DNA from: Bacteroidetes bacterium UKL13-3
Lineage (GTDB): Bacteria > Bacteroidota > Bacteroidia > UKL13-3
Length of the DNA: 64,000 nucleotides
Assembly: GCA_001602415.1 (NCBI GenBank)
Contig: CP012155.1
Span: forward strand, 1,654,718-1,718,717
Direction of reading: 5' to 3'
This document shows positions 35,800 to 46,024 of the stretch, piece after piece. The notes under the pieces were generated by a model. It saw only the letters and a list, made by a program, of their open reading frames with translations, had not been told where the DNA came from and ran no database searches. A program made the translations under genes and the position numbers. Within the stretch, counting starts at the first letter, position 1. Each line of letters begins with the position of its first letter.

Positions 35800-37278
35800 A
35801 TGGAAGAGAATCGCAAGATAGGAGTTATTCATATAACGCTGTATAACTTTATTGCTAAGTTGATTTTTTCCATGTTCTTGTTTTTTGTTAGTGCTTATGC
35901 ATCGCGCAATTTATCTACCCACCATTTAGGTTTGGCTCAATACATTACGTTTACCGTTAATCTCGCTTGGCTTATTTTTAATTTTGGCGGTGCCAATACG
36001 TTGCAGCGTTATGTTGCAGTGGCGTTTGTTAAGCAACAGCCCAAAGCCTTAAAAAAATATCTATTTTTTGGTGTAGGTGCAGCTGTCGTCTCTATTTTGC
36101 TGGCAACAGGAGCATTAACAACGTATACCTATTTACAACCTGATGCGCAAAAATTTCCGGGAACCATTTGGTTATTGGTTTTTCAATTTGCTGTTGGGTA
36201 TTTACAAGTGATGGCGCAAAGTATGTTTCGCTATCGTTCTATTTTTTATATCAACCTATTGGTTGCTGTTATTGGAAGTGTGTTTTTGGTTTGGAACATT
36301 GAAGCGCACAAAGTGAATGCATACGTTTGGATGTATATTTTGGTGAGCATCATTCAGGTTATTTGCTACTCCATTGTGGTTGTTAGGGCCTATTTGCAAT
36401 TTGCACAAGAGGCGCCAGCCAGATCAACTGAAGAAATAGTATCTACAAAAACCTTACTTTATACCTGTTTATATTTTGGCGTATCAGCCATATTAGCAGC
36501 TGCGTTGTGGCAACGACCTGAATTGTATTTGGTGAAAAAGTATTTGGGTTTTAACAAAGTTGCTGAGTATTCGGTTGCGCTAAATATTATTTTACTGTTA
36601 CTCGAGCCTATTAAAATGTTGGGAGGGGCTATGCAATCTTATTTTGCAGGAATGGCACATTTAACGGATGAAATAAAGAGTCGTTTTTTTGTGTTTTATA
36701 AACATTATACATGGTTTGCCATATTCTCGGGAGTGAGTCTTTGGGTTGAAGCGGAGCCTATTGTTTCATTTGTATATACTTCCAAATACGCATCGTCTGC
36801 AGGGTTAGTAAAAGTATTGTTACTCGGATTTATTCCAGGAGTATGCGCACACTTAATGATGCATTTGTTTGTAGGATTAAAACGTACACGTTATTTAGTT
36901 ATTCAGGATATTATTGTGGCTGCATTGTTTGGATCGCTGCTGCTGTTTTCTTTTTCATACATGACTACCGAAACAGTATCAACGATAAAAGCTGTCTCAT
37001 TTATGGTTTCGTTTGCAATGGCTATATGGTATATTCAAGTTAGAATGAAGTTTCCGTTTCCTTTGTTCGAGATGATAAAGAGTTTGGGATTATCCATTAT
37101 GCTACTGGCAATTGTTAGCCTTATTCCGGGTAATCATATAGGAATGATTTTACTAAGAATCTTGTTGGCTTTTGCCCTCTATTTTATGTTATCAATACAA
37201 CTAGGATTGATAGAAATGCGCATTTTGCAAAATGTGATGGGGGAGTTTAAACGAATATTGGGAGTTGACAAACGCTAA
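35800..37278 (+). CDS. Polysaccharide flippase (Wzx/MATE-type oligosaccharide exporter)
   Basis: 492 residues with 12 or more hydrophobic helices from the N-terminus on ([20 protein letters not shown]). It resembles Wzx flippases that move lipid-linked sugar units across the inner membrane. Marks include the charged loop after helix 7 ([20 protein letters not shown]). Divergent from the glycosyltransferase with two bases between start codons. Its stop overlaps that of the convergent ruvB by four bases. Substrate unknown. Confidence 0.85.
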   Translation: MEENRKIGVIHITLYNFIAKLIFSMFLFFVSAYASRNLSTHHLGLAQYITFTVNLAWLIFNFGGANTLQRYVAVAFVKQQPKALKKYLFFGVGAAVVSILLATGALTTYTYLQPDAQKFPGTIWLLVFQFAVGYLQVMAQSMFRYRSIFYINLLVAVIGSVFLVWNIEAHKVNAYVWMYILVSIIQVICYSIVVVRAYLQFAQEAPARSTEEIVSTKTLLYTCLYFGVSAILAAALWQRPELYLVKKYLGFNKVAEYSVALNIILLLLEPIKMLGGAMQSYFAGMAHLTDEIKSRFFVFYKHYTWFAIFSGVSLWVEAEPIVSFVYTSKYASSAGLVKVLLLGFIPGVCAHLMMHLFVGLKRTRYLVIQDIIVAALFGSLLLFSFSYMTTETVSTIKAVSFMVSFAMAIWYIQVRMKFPFPLFEMIKSLGLSIMLLAIVSLIPGNHIGMILLRILLAFALYFMLSIQLGLIEMRILQNVMGEFKRILGVDKR

Positions 37279-38297
37279 AATAGAGAGTTGCGTTGGTGTG
37301 GCATCATTCCAAAATGACGGAATGCTTTTTCAGTAACTTCACGTCCTCTGGGTGTACGGGTTAAAAAACCTTCTTGTATCAAATAAGGTTCATAAACCTC
37401 TTCAATAGTGCCGCCTTCCTCGCCAATAGCCGTAGCAATAGTGGTAATACCAACCGGACCACCTTTGAATTTTTCGATGATGGTGCGTAATATTTTGTTA
37501 TCCATTTCGTCTAATCCTTCAGCATCCACATTAAGGGCGTTAAGCGCAAACTTTGCAATTTCGAGGGTAATGGTTCCATCACCTTTTATTTGAGCAAAAT
37601 CGCGGGTTCTGCGCAATAATGCATTGCCAATACGTGGTGTTCCTCTGCTTCTGCGGGCAATTTCGTGAGCGGCATCTTTTTCAATAGGCGAGTGCATGAT
37701 GGCAGCACTTCGTGTAATAATTTGCTGCATCAACACTTTGTCATAATATTCAAGTCGAGCATTTATTCCAAAACGTGCACGCAAAGGTGATGTTAACAAA
37801 CCAGATCGGGTGGTAGCACCAATGAGTGTAAATGGATTTATTTCCAACTGTATTGAACGAGCGTTGGGACCCGAATCAATCATAATATCAATACGGTAAT
37901 CTTCCATTGCCGAGTATAAAAATTCCTCAACCACCGGACTCAAACGATGAATCTCATCAATAAACAGTACATCACCTTTTTCAAGATTGGTTAACAGTCC
38001 GGCAAGGTCACCTGGTTTTTCCAATACTGGACCTGATGTCGTTTTGATATTTGCCCCAAGTTCGTTGGCAATAATGTATGATAAAGTTGTTTTTCCTAAT
38101 CCTGGAGGGCCGTGTAATAATACGTGGTCGAGTGCTTCTTCCCGCATGGCTGCAGCCTTTACAAAAACTCTAAGGTTTTCAATTATTTTTTCTTGTCCGG
38201 TAAAGTCTCCAAATTCTTTGGGTCTTAACACACGCTCAAACTCCTTTTCAGGGTTCGATAAATTGTCATCTTCCGGATCGATATGAGGATTTCGCAC
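37275..38297 (-). CDS. ruvB: Holliday junction branch migration helicase RuvB
   Basis: 340 residues, AAA+ ATPase. Walker [12 protein letters not shown], Walker [12 protein letters not shown], sensor 1 [12 protein letters not shown] and the arginine-finger region after it are present. The C-terminal winged helix has [14 protein letters not shown], typical of RuvB. It drives branch migration with RuvA in recombination repair. It is a lone gene here and overlaps the convergent flippase stop by four bases. Confidence 0.97.
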   Translation of the reverse strand: MRNPHIDPEDDNLSNPEKEFERVLRPKEFGDFTGQEKIIENLRVFVKAAAMREEALDHVLLHGPPGLGKTTLSYIIANELGANIKTTSGPVLEKPGDLAGLLTNLEKGDVLFIDEIHRLSPVVEEFLYSAMEDYRIDIMIDSGPNARSIQLEINPFTLIGATTRSGLLTSPLRARFGINARLEYYDKVLMQQIITRSAAIMHSPIEKDAAHEIARRSRGTPRIGNALLRRTRDFAQIKGDGTITLEIAKFALNALNVDAEGLDEMDNKILRTIIEKFKGGPVGITTIATAIGEEGGTIEEVYEPYLIQEGFLTRTPRGREVTEKAFRHFGMMPHQRNSLF

Positions 38298-38445
38298 AAG
38301 GCGAATATAGGTTAGAAGCTTGTAAAATGAAAAAGGGTTTATTCGTAATCCATTTTTTTACGTGCTCTTTATCTCAAAATAGTATCATAAATATTTATAT
38401 GTGTATTTTACACTTACGAGATAAGGTAAAATCTAAATGTTGGTT

Positions 38446-41400
38446 TTATCTTAATAGCGTAACGTTCCCAGTTATTACCTTGCTATCACCTTTTTTGCTT
38501 TTTCCTTCTGCAACGTAAACATATACATCTGATGGGCAATTTTCGCCATTAAATGTTCCATCCCAACCATTATTCATGTTTGTAGTTTCAAATACTTTTT
38601 GGCCCCATCTGTTAAAAATTTGCAGTTTAAAATCGGTAATAAATATTCCTCTTATAAAAAATAAATCATTGATGCCGTCATTGTTTCGCGTAAAAACATT
38701 GGGTGCATACAATCTAGGTTGGGTTGATACACATGCAATATTCGATTCGCTGGTGATGCTGGTATCCGCTGCACTATAAGCAGTAATGATATAGCAATAA
38801 TCAGCCTGCGAAAGGTTTACATATTTATGGGTTTGTTCAAGTTGAACTGCACTGTTACGGGCAATTATTGAAAAAGCATCCAATGAGTCATAATAAAAAG
38901 TTACATCATAGTGATGAACTCTGGTAGGCCATTTTTCGTATGCATTCCAGGTTAATTTAGGGTCGTGGGTAAGAATATCATTGCCAACCATCCGAACATT
39001 TAAGAGTATTGTTTTAGCCACATTACTTGGCTCACTTCTGCCTCCGCAAGCATCAATAACATAGGTTGTATAAGTGTAATTGTGTTTTTGAACATCAACA
39101 TTGGCATCAACAAAAAAGCTATCAGTAGCTGTAAATGTTTTATAAAGAGTAGCTGCACCTGAATCAACAGCTCGATACACTTCGTAGGTATAAGAACGAT
39201 GGTAATTTACACTGTACCATTCCAACCTTACCAAACGATTATTTACAACTGTAACACGTTTGTTTTGTGGGATAGGGAGTGCGGTAAGATAAATAGGTGT
39301 TGCTCCACTGGTATCGCTCCATGAGTATTGGTTTAAACCATCAGTTTGTATTGTTTTGATACGGTAAATATACGGTTGATAGCAAAGCACATTGGTATCG
39401 GTGTAGTGTAATGAATCACCGTGAGCTGTTACGAGCAATTTGAACGAAGGCTCTTCTGGTTTTTTCCTCCATACCTCATAGGTTTTATTCGTGCCAAATC
39501 CTTCGTAAGCACTCCAATTGATGTTAATGCTATTAATGGAAGGAGAGGCTTCAACGTTTACGGTAGTATGGGTGGGACTGAATTCAGATGTATTTCGGCA
39601 AACATCAACAGCAACCATTTTGTATGAGTATGCAGTAGTTAATGTGTTGAGGTTGGCTTCTGTTAAGGTTGTGTCATCAATATTCTCTTTATTATATTGA
39701 TTGGTTGTTGTGTAGATAATGTATTTGTCAAAATCAATTTCAGTATTGGTTTTGTGTTCCATCAATACTTCCATATCGTTTAAAACAGTTGCTCTGTATA
39801 TGAATGGAACAGCAGGAGGGATGCTATCATCCTTTACGGTGATAATATCAGGTTTTAATGTTTTACCTATACACCCGTTAGCATCGGTGGCTATGAGTTC
39901 TATAGCAAATATTCCAACGGTATCAAAAAGTATGTTTCCGGGATTTTCGAGTAAGCTTGAATCGCCATGCGAAAACCGCCATTTCCAGAGTAAAATAGGA
40001 TATGAGTGTGCAGGAGTTTTATTACTGAATAGGGCAGTATTTCCTTTACAAATAATACTTTTCCTAACTTCAAAATCAGGTTTGGGGAGAGGATGTACGG
40101 TTATCGAGTCAATAATATCTAACCCAAAATCACATACAAGTGAACTATCAACCAGTGTTAAACGAGGATAATACACACCATCACGATTGTAAAGATACGT
40201 GTGTTGTTGAGTGGCAAAACTATCAACATTACCATCTGCATGATCCCAAATATATAGAACAGCATTGGGGGAAGATACGTTGAAAGTAACATCCAATGGG
40301 TTGCAGCCCTTACGGGGATTAAAGGTGTAACTTCCTAAGGGTCCACCGGCATTTATAAATTCAGGAAGACTAAGAGTGCTGGTACAACCAACTGAGTCCG
40401 TAACGGTTAATGTAGCGTCAAACTTACCGGGTTTGTTATATATGGCACTATATGTTGGAGTGAGGGTTTGTGTGGGTCCTCTACCATCACCAATATCCCA
40501 AATACGTTTGGCTATCGGACTTCCTCCAGGCTTGGTAGTATCTACAAAATTAATGGGCGTTTTTGTTTTGTAACAAGGTAAATAACGTGGATTTGCAATA
40601 AATCCTATAGCAGGAGGAAGTGTATTTATGTTGATGCTTTTGGTAATAGAATCTTTACAACCCAATCCATCTGTTAAAACAAGTTTTACGTTATAGGTGG
40701 TATCTCCCGTGCCAATTATTTTTGTGTTCTGAGAAACCGGATTTCCTTTTGGTAACGTCCATCGATAGGTTGGAGGGTTAAACACTGTTTGATTGCTAAC
40801 TGTTGCCTGCAATGCTACCGAATCGCTTCCGCAGGTTTTAACACTCGTTACCGTAAATTCTGCTTTAGGTTTAGTTGGATAAACATTTTTTGTTGCGGTG
40901 AACATACAACCTTTTATATCGGTTACCGTAAGCGTTAGTGGGAATCCATTGTTTTGGATGGGAGCAGCAGATACATATAAAAATGACGAGGGAGCAATAA
41001 TTGTTACCGTGCTGTCAAATGTGTTCCATTTCCATTTACGATTGAGTATCGGATTCTCAATTTTAGAGGTATCATTCACACTAACAAGCAAAGGAGTGCA
41101 ACCCACCGAAGGCGTCATGGTAAAACCAGCTTTTCCTCCATATACTTTTACCGTTGCCGAGTCAACTAATGAAAACGTGCATCCTAAATTATCTTTAATG
41201 GTAAGGGTTACTCCGTAAACTCCGGGTAGTTGAAAAGCGAATGATGAAGAGCTAAGCGTATCGAGGCGGGTATCGGTTAGTTGAAACTTTTGATAAACAA
41301 TTTGCCTGCTGCTATCAACCACCGATAGGTTTTTAAACGTAACAGTTGAACCCAAACAAACAGCAGTATCCAGAGGTGAAAAATCAACTTTAGCCGGATA

Positions 41401-43473
41401 CAGAATACGAACATCTTTGTAAATACTATCCTTGCAACCGGTTACTGTATCGGTGGCAACCAATTTAACTATATATGTTCCGGAGTTTAAGTATACGTAT
41501 GTTGGGGAATATTGGGTTGATGTACCTCCTGGTGTATTAAAGTCCCATACAAACTTATTTCTGTTATTGTTTAATCCTGTTAAGTTCAGAAAATTAACAG
41601 TATCAGTGTTACAGGTGTCAATTTTAAATTCGAATCCGGCTTTTGGGCCATTTACTCTAAAATATAACAGCGAATCGATTTCCGTTACACAACGTTTATT
41701 TATTAAGGTAACTTTTATGTGAAACCAACCGGTGTCGGGCATAACTATAAAAGGCGATAATCCTCTGCCACTTGCAATAGCTTTATTACTATATACAAGC
41801 CAATAAACAGAGTCGGGAATGTTGCTATCAAGTGGCACATAGTTTAGTATTACAACTCTGTCACTGTAGCACATTGTGCGCTTGCTGGCGGTAAACGTAA
41901 ACTTAGGTTTTTCGCCCATCCATACCGTGTCATATAGTATTACACTGCATCCCAAATCATTGCTGGCAGTAAGTTTAAAAACATACCTGCCTGCACTCAG
42001 GAGGTTGCGCTTAAATTTTTGTTGGGTGGATACAATTGTATCGTTTAACTCCCACTTCCAATTTGTTAACGGTATTAAACTTGAATCGATTGCTTCAAAT
42101 TCGATTTCATTGGGAATACAATCACCTTTTTTATCTTTTAGTTTAATTTTTACATTGGGAGGGGAAACATATATGGTGCGTGTTGCAGTATCCTTACAAC
42201 TGCCACCTCTTGAAACAATCAGTCTTACTTCATAGGTCCCGGGTTGGGTGTATGTTATCGATGGATTTTTAAGCGCACTACCTTGGCTGTTTCCAAAATT
42301 CCAAGCCCACGAATTGTATGATCTGGTTGAGGTATCTGTAAAATTAACTGTTGCTGGTGTTGCGCAAAAAGTATCTTTATTGGTTACGAATTCAGCCTCG
42401 GGTCTATCTTCAAGAATGAATGTTTTTCTTACAGTATCTATACATCCAGCTGTATTTTTGGCAATAAGGGTTACTATATTCGTCTTGCTTATTAATACAT
42501 AATTGGTATTGTTGGTGTAATAGTCTTGTGTTCCATTTAGCTTCCAATTATAAACTACTCCAGTTGATGGGGTTGTGGTATTGATTAGGTTTAAAAAAGC
42601 AGGGGCACATAATGTAGATTGAGTTGAGTTGAAGTTTGCTTTTAAACTTGCTATTTGGGCAAATGCAGTAGCCTTTATGGTTTGTTTACACCCAGTACTG
42701 TTGGTAATTTCAACTTCAACATCATAATTTCCAGGTGTGGTATAAGCATGATTGGGGTTTGCTAATGTTGAGGTTCCACCATCCCCAAATTTCCACAAAT
42801 AGGTATAGGTTCCCGGTAGGTTGGTACCAGAGGTGAAATTCACCGTTGCAGGAACCGTACACGAAATATTTCCAACTGCCGAAAAATTAGCAGTAAACTT
42901 GGATGAAACAACAATATAGGCGGTTTTAGTGAGGGCATGTTCACATCCATTTACATCCTTTACAGACAAGGTAACTGTATACGTTCCAGGTAATAAATAC
43001 CTGCAAGTTGGGTTTCTTGTGCTGCTGGTTTGGCCATTTCCAAAATCCCACGACCAAGTATTAATCGTTCCGCTTCCTGGTACAGACAAATCGGTAAAAC
43101 TAACCAATAATGGATTACAACCGGTTAATGGTGTGGCACTAAAGTTGGATATCGGATTACTATAAACCGTAATATAAGCAGTTTGTGTTCGGGTATCTGT
43201 TCCACTGGAGTTGGTAACTCTTAAGCTCACCGTATAGGTACCGGGAACAATATATGTAGCCGATGGGTTCTGTAGGATGGAAGTATTACTATTGCCAAAA
43301 TTCCATAAAAAGGAAGTAGGAGAACCTGTTGAAGTACTAGTAAATTGAACGGTTAACGGACTGCATCCCGAAATTTTATTGGCTGTAAAATTTGCTACAG
43401 GTGCTTGCGCCCAAAGGTTAATTGAAGCACAAAACAGTAGCAATAGCAACGGTATGTTTAGGGGATTTTTCAA
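38446..43473 (-). CDS. Giant PKD-repeat cell-surface protein with T9SS type B sorting domain
   Basis: 1675 residues with a signal peptide (MKNPLNIPLLLLLFCASINL). From about residue 24 to 1190 it is a tandem series of PKD domains (each with W-x-F-G near the centre and a PGTYTVxLxV end). Fibronectin III-like domains follow (about 1200-1560). The final 85 residues (PNVFTRNNDGINDLF, RWGQKVFE, NGWDGTFNGENCPSDVYVY) are the gliding-motility-associated type B sorting domain of the type IX secretion system. It is therefore exported across the outer membrane and held at the surface or released. Likely an adhesin. It stands alone between ruvB and dnaG. Confidence 0.93.
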   Translation of the reverse strand: MKNPLNIPLLLLLFCASINLWAQAPVANFTANKISGCSPLTVQFTSTSTGSPTSFLWNFGNSNTSILQNPSATYIVPGTYTVSLRVTNSSGTDTRTQTAYITVYSNPISNFSATPLTGCNPLLVSFTDLSVPGSGTINTWSWDFGNGQTSSTRNPTCRYLLPGTYTVTLSVKDVNGCEHALTKTAYIVVSSKFTANFSAVGNISCTVPATVNFTSGTNLPGTYTYLWKFGDGGTSTLANPNHAYTTPGNYDVEVEITNSTGCKQTIKATAFAQIASLKANFNSTQSTLCAPAFLNLINTTTPSTGVVYNWKLNGTQDYYTNNTNYVLISKTNIVTLIAKNTAGCIDTVRKTFILEDRPEAEFVTNKDTFCATPATVNFTDTSTRSYNSWAWNFGNSQGSALKNPSITYTQPGTYEVRLIVSRGGSCKDTATRTIYVSPPNVKIKLKDKKGDCIPNEIEFEAIDSSLIPLTNWKWELNDTIVSTQQKFKRNLLSAGRYVFKLTASNDLGCSVILYDTVWMGEKPKFTFTASKRTMCYSDRVVILNYVPLDSNIPDSVYWLVYSNKAIASGRGLSPFIVMPDTGWFHIKVTLINKRCVTEIDSLLYFRVNGPKAGFEFKIDTCNTDTVNFLNLTGLNNNRNKFVWDFNTPGGTSTQYSPTYVYLNSGTYIVKLVATDTVTGCKDSIYKDVRILYPAKVDFSPLDTAVCLGSTVTFKNLSVVDSSRQIVYQKFQLTDTRLDTLSSSSFAFQLPGVYGVTLTIKDNLGCTFSLVDSATVKVYGGKAGFTMTPSVGCTPLLVSVNDTSKIENPILNRKWKWNTFDSTVTIIAPSSFLYVSAAPIQNNGFPLTLTVTDIKGCMFTATKNVYPTKPKAEFTVTSVKTCGSDSVALQATVSNQTVFNPPTYRWTLPKGNPVSQNTKIIGTGDTTYNVKLVLTDGLGCKDSITKSININTLPPAIGFIANPRYLPCYKTKTPINFVDTTKPGGSPIAKRIWDIGDGRGPTQTLTPTYSAIYNKPGKFDATLTVTDSVGCTSTLSLPEFINAGGPLGSYTFNPRKGCNPLDVTFNVSSPNAVLYIWDHADGNVDSFATQQHTYLYNRDGVYYPRLTLVDSSLVCDFGLDIIDSITVHPLPKPDFEVRKSIICKGNTALFSNKTPAHSYPILLWKWRFSHGDSSLLENPGNILFDTVGIFAIELIATDANGCIGKTLKPDIITVKDDSIPPAVPFIYRATVLNDMEVLMEHKTNTEIDFDKYIIYTTTNQYNKENIDDTTLTEANLNTLTTAYSYKMVAVDVCRNTSEFSPTHTTVNVEASPSINSININWSAYEGFGTNKTYEVWRKKPEEPSFKLLVTAHGDSLHYTDTNVLCYQPYIYRIKTIQTDGLNQYSWSDTSGATPIYLTALPIPQNKRVTVVNNRLVRLEWYSVNYHRSYTYEVYRAVDSGAATLYKTFTATDSFFVDANVDVQKHNYTYTTYVIDACGGRSEPSNVAKTILLNVRMVGNDILTHDPKLTWNAYEKWPTRVHHYDVTFYYDSLDAFSIIARNSAVQLEQTHKYVNLSQADYCYIITAYSAADTSITSESNIACVSTQPRLYAPNVFTRNNDGINDLFFIRGIFITDFKLQIFNRWGQKVFETTNMNNGWDGTFNGENCPSDVYVYVAEGKSKKGDSKVITGNVTLLR

Positions 43474-43608
43474 AATTAGACAAATATAAAGGTTTAGGGT
43501 TGAGAAAAATTCTTAAAAATTACTTAATTCTTTACGATGATTGTTCACCTATTTTCCACTTTTTACTGTAATTATTATACGGAGATAAGAGCACAGAAGT
43601 TGGGGTAA

Positions 43609-45534
43609 TTATTTTAGAATTACAGTTCCCCATTTTTCAGTGAGTGCCGAGCGAAGTTCAATTAGGTGTTGGTGAACACGCATAAGGGCATCTATACTTT
43701 CATCACTTCCAGCCTGATTGAAAGCATCTTGGTTGTGCCTAATCATCTTTTCAATATTTTTGAGCTTGAGTCGCCCTAATGATGATTCGATATCATATTG
43801 ATAATTGGAACCAGGCTGTTCGATAATTAAATTAAACTTTATACCCCAATTGGGACTAATTTCAATGGAGTTACTTAAAATATCGGCTACCATTTTACTC
43901 ACCTTTGGGTCTTCATGGTTCACCAAACTGCTTATTTGAATGGTTTCGGCCTCAAGTTGTTCTTGAATGAGTTGGATAATTTGAATGATTACCTGATTTT
44001 CAATTTCCATTTCATCCTCTGCAATCATGTGCAAAATATAATGTGCTACGTTTTTGTATCCATCAATGGGTTGGTTAGCATAGCTTAATAATGTGCGAAG
44101 TAAATCGATCTCCTGGTGGTCGTGATGCTGCACATCAAGTAACTCTCTGAGTTCGTCTTGATAGGTTGTTTCAGGTTCGGGTAGGGCTGCAATTTCAGTT
44201 TTGGCATCTGCCGAGGCTTTGTTACGGAGAATACGATTGGCTTCGGTTACCAGCAATTGTTCATCAACTTGCAACAAGCGTCCGGTTTCTTTAATAAAGC
44301 CCATGCGCTTAAACGCATCTGGAATTTTGGAGATACTCTCAACAATTTCTCTAATGAGCTGGGCTTTTTTCACCGGATCATTTCCAGCGTCAGCAGCCAA
44401 TAATGATGTTTTGAAGAGAATAAAATCCTTTTTGTTTTCATCCAAAAACTTGGCAAAACCTTCCGGACCAGCTTTTTGACAGTAACTGTCAGGGTCCTCT
44501 CCATCCGGAAACGAAACTGTTTTAACATTGAGGCCGGCCTCCAGCAACATGTCAATTCCCCTAAGCGAAGCTTTTATACCCGCGGCATCACCATCATACA
44601 ATACACACACATCGCTCGTAAAACGTTTGATGAGTTTGATTTGATTTTCGGTTAAGGATGTGCCAGATGATGCTACCACATTTTCAACACCCGCTTGGTG
44701 CATGCTAATAACATCGGTGTATCCTTCAACTAAATAAACAAACCCGCTTTTGCTAATGGCGTTTCTGCCATAATACAAGCCATAAAGTTCATTGCTTTTG
44801 TGGTACAGCTCTGTTTCTGGCGAGTTAACATATTTCGGACTTTTAGGATCTTTTTTGAGAAAACGACCTGCAAAGGCAATGGGCTTTCCACTCAAAGAAT
44901 GGATGGTAAACATTACCCGTCCGCGATAGGCATCATATTGTTTGCCTTGTTCACTTTCTTTTACCAGTCCTGCTTTTTTAAGCAGCTCAATATTGAATCC
45001 ATTTTTTAAAGCTGCATGGGTAAAATGATCCCACGAATCTTTGCTGTAACCTAGTTTAAACTTTTCAATTGTTTCGGGTCTAAAGCCACGTTCTTCAAAA
45101 TAGGATAAACCAACAGCTTGGCCTTCTTCATCATTCAGTAATACTTCGGCAAAATAGTTTTCGGCAAAGTTGTTAATGATTTGCAGCGATTCTCGCTCAC
45201 TTTTTAGTTGTTTTTCGGCCTGTAACTCTTCACTGCTAATTTCACGTTCGGGCCATTCAATGCGGTATTTTTCGGCCAAAAACTTGAGTGCTTGAATATA
45301 ATCCAAGTGCTCGTATTCCATGATAAAATTTACAGAGTTGCCGGCCTTGCCACAACCAAAGCATTTGTATATTCCCTTGGCAGGTGAAACGTTGAAGGAG
45401 GGCGTTTTTTCGTTATGAAATGGACACAACCCCAACAAATTGGAACCTCGCTTTTTAAGCGAAATATATTCCCCAACCACATCTTCAATATGGGCGGCAT
45501 CTACTATTTCATCTATTTTACTGCGAGGAATCAT
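43609..45534 (-). CDS. dnaG: DNA primase
   Basis: 641 residues. The N-terminal CHC2 zinc finger has Cys37, His40, Cys58 and Cys61 (CPFHNEKTPSF, KCFGCGKAGN). The TOPRIM core is VEGYTDVISMHQAG and VLYDGDAAG. The C-terminal helicase-interaction domain starts near residue 460. It makes RNA primers for replication. The start is the first ATG of an open frame; no rpsU or rpoD neighbours it, so the classic macromolecular synthesis operon is not kept here. Confidence 0.97.
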   Translation of the reverse strand: MIPRSKIDEIVDAAHIEDVVGEYISLKKRGSNLLGLCPFHNEKTPSFNVSPAKGIYKCFGCGKAGNSVNFIMEYEHLDYIQALKFLAEKYRIEWPEREISSEELQAEKQLKSERESLQIINNFAENYFAEVLLNDEEGQAVGLSYFEERGFRPETIEKFKLGYSKDSWDHFTHAALKNGFNIELLKKAGLVKESEQGKQYDAYRGRVMFTIHSLSGKPIAFAGRFLKKDPKSPKYVNSPETELYHKSNELYGLYYGRNAISKSGFVYLVEGYTDVISMHQAGVENVVASSGTSLTENQIKLIKRFTSDVCVLYDGDAAGIKASLRGIDMLLEAGLNVKTVSFPDGEDPDSYCQKAGPEGFAKFLDENKKDFILFKTSLLAADAGNDPVKKAQLIREIVESISKIPDAFKRMGFIKETGRLLQVDEQLLVTEANRILRNKASADAKTEIAALPEPETTYQDELRELLDVQHHDHQEIDLLRTLLSYANQPIDGYKNVAHYILHMIAEDEMEIENQVIIQIIQLIQEQLEAETIQISSLVNHEDPKVSKMVADILSNSIEISPNWGIKFNLIIEQPGSNYQYDIESSLGRLKLKNIEKMIRHNQDAFNQAGSDESIDALMRVHQHLIELRSALTEKWGTVILK

Positions 45535-45881
45535 TGTTATTTTTAGAGAGGGTAAAAGTATGTAATTTCGGTTGAAAAATTCGAATAATGAAGTATGAAA
45601 TTCGAAAGGATGTGCAGATGTGAAGATTAGAAGATTTGCAGATGTGTGGATTGGTGGGATGTTAATTATGTTGAGTGTGTTTACCAGGCTTGACTTAACA
45701 ACTCGTAACTCATTAACCGAATAATGGATTAACTGCCTAACAAACAGCGAACGTTAAACCTCACACGCCAAATAGTTAACCGAAATATTGAACCAATCAC
45801 ATAAAATACTTGCCTCGCACCGAAATTATAATTTTATTTGCACCCCGTATTACACGATGCTTTTGGCAGCGTTTGTACAAT
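45535..45881. other. Intergenic region upstream of dnaG and tRNA-Arg
   Basis: No gene or RNA found. The segment 45600-45660 has short direct repeats of GCAGATGTG. A TTG-N20-TTTATTTG promoter match (45810-45840) near the right end probably drives tRNA-Arg with a leader of about 35 bases. Confidence 0.5.
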
Positions 45882-45955
45882 GGTCCTATAGCTCAGCTGG
45901 ATAGAGCAACGGTTTTCTAAACCGTAGGTCGCAGGTTCGAGTCCTGCTGGGACTA
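45882..45955 (+). tRNA. tRNA-Arg (TCT)
   Basis: The cloverleaf is complete, with TAGCTCAGCTGGATAGAGCA as D arm and anticodon stem ACGGT/ACCGT. The loop TTTCTAA holds TCT (45916-45918), which reads AGA/AGG. TTCGAGT is the T loop. The acceptor stem opens with a G1-U72 wobble and has another wobble at position 6 (GGTCCTA against TGGGACT). CCA is not encoded (ACCC follows). Confidence 0.92.
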
Positions 45956-45972
45956 CCCAAAATAACTGCATA

Positions 45973-46008
45973 AAAATCTGATTAATAGTTGATTAGTTAG
46001 ATTTTTTT
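45973..46008. terminator. Terminator between tRNA-Arg and the NdpA-like gene
   Basis: AAAATCTGATTAAT pairs with ATTAGTTAGATTTT (a few mismatches) around GTTG, with T-rich tracts on both sides. It can end the tRNA transcript on the plus strand and the NdpA-like transcript on the minus strand. Confidence 0.6.
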
Positions 46009-46024
46009 ATTAATACTAAATCCC

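Noticed and set aside
39421..43165. Many plus-strand ORFs of 60-150 residues over the PKD gene.
   Set aside because: Complement-frame shadows of a long, continuous, conserved coding sequence.
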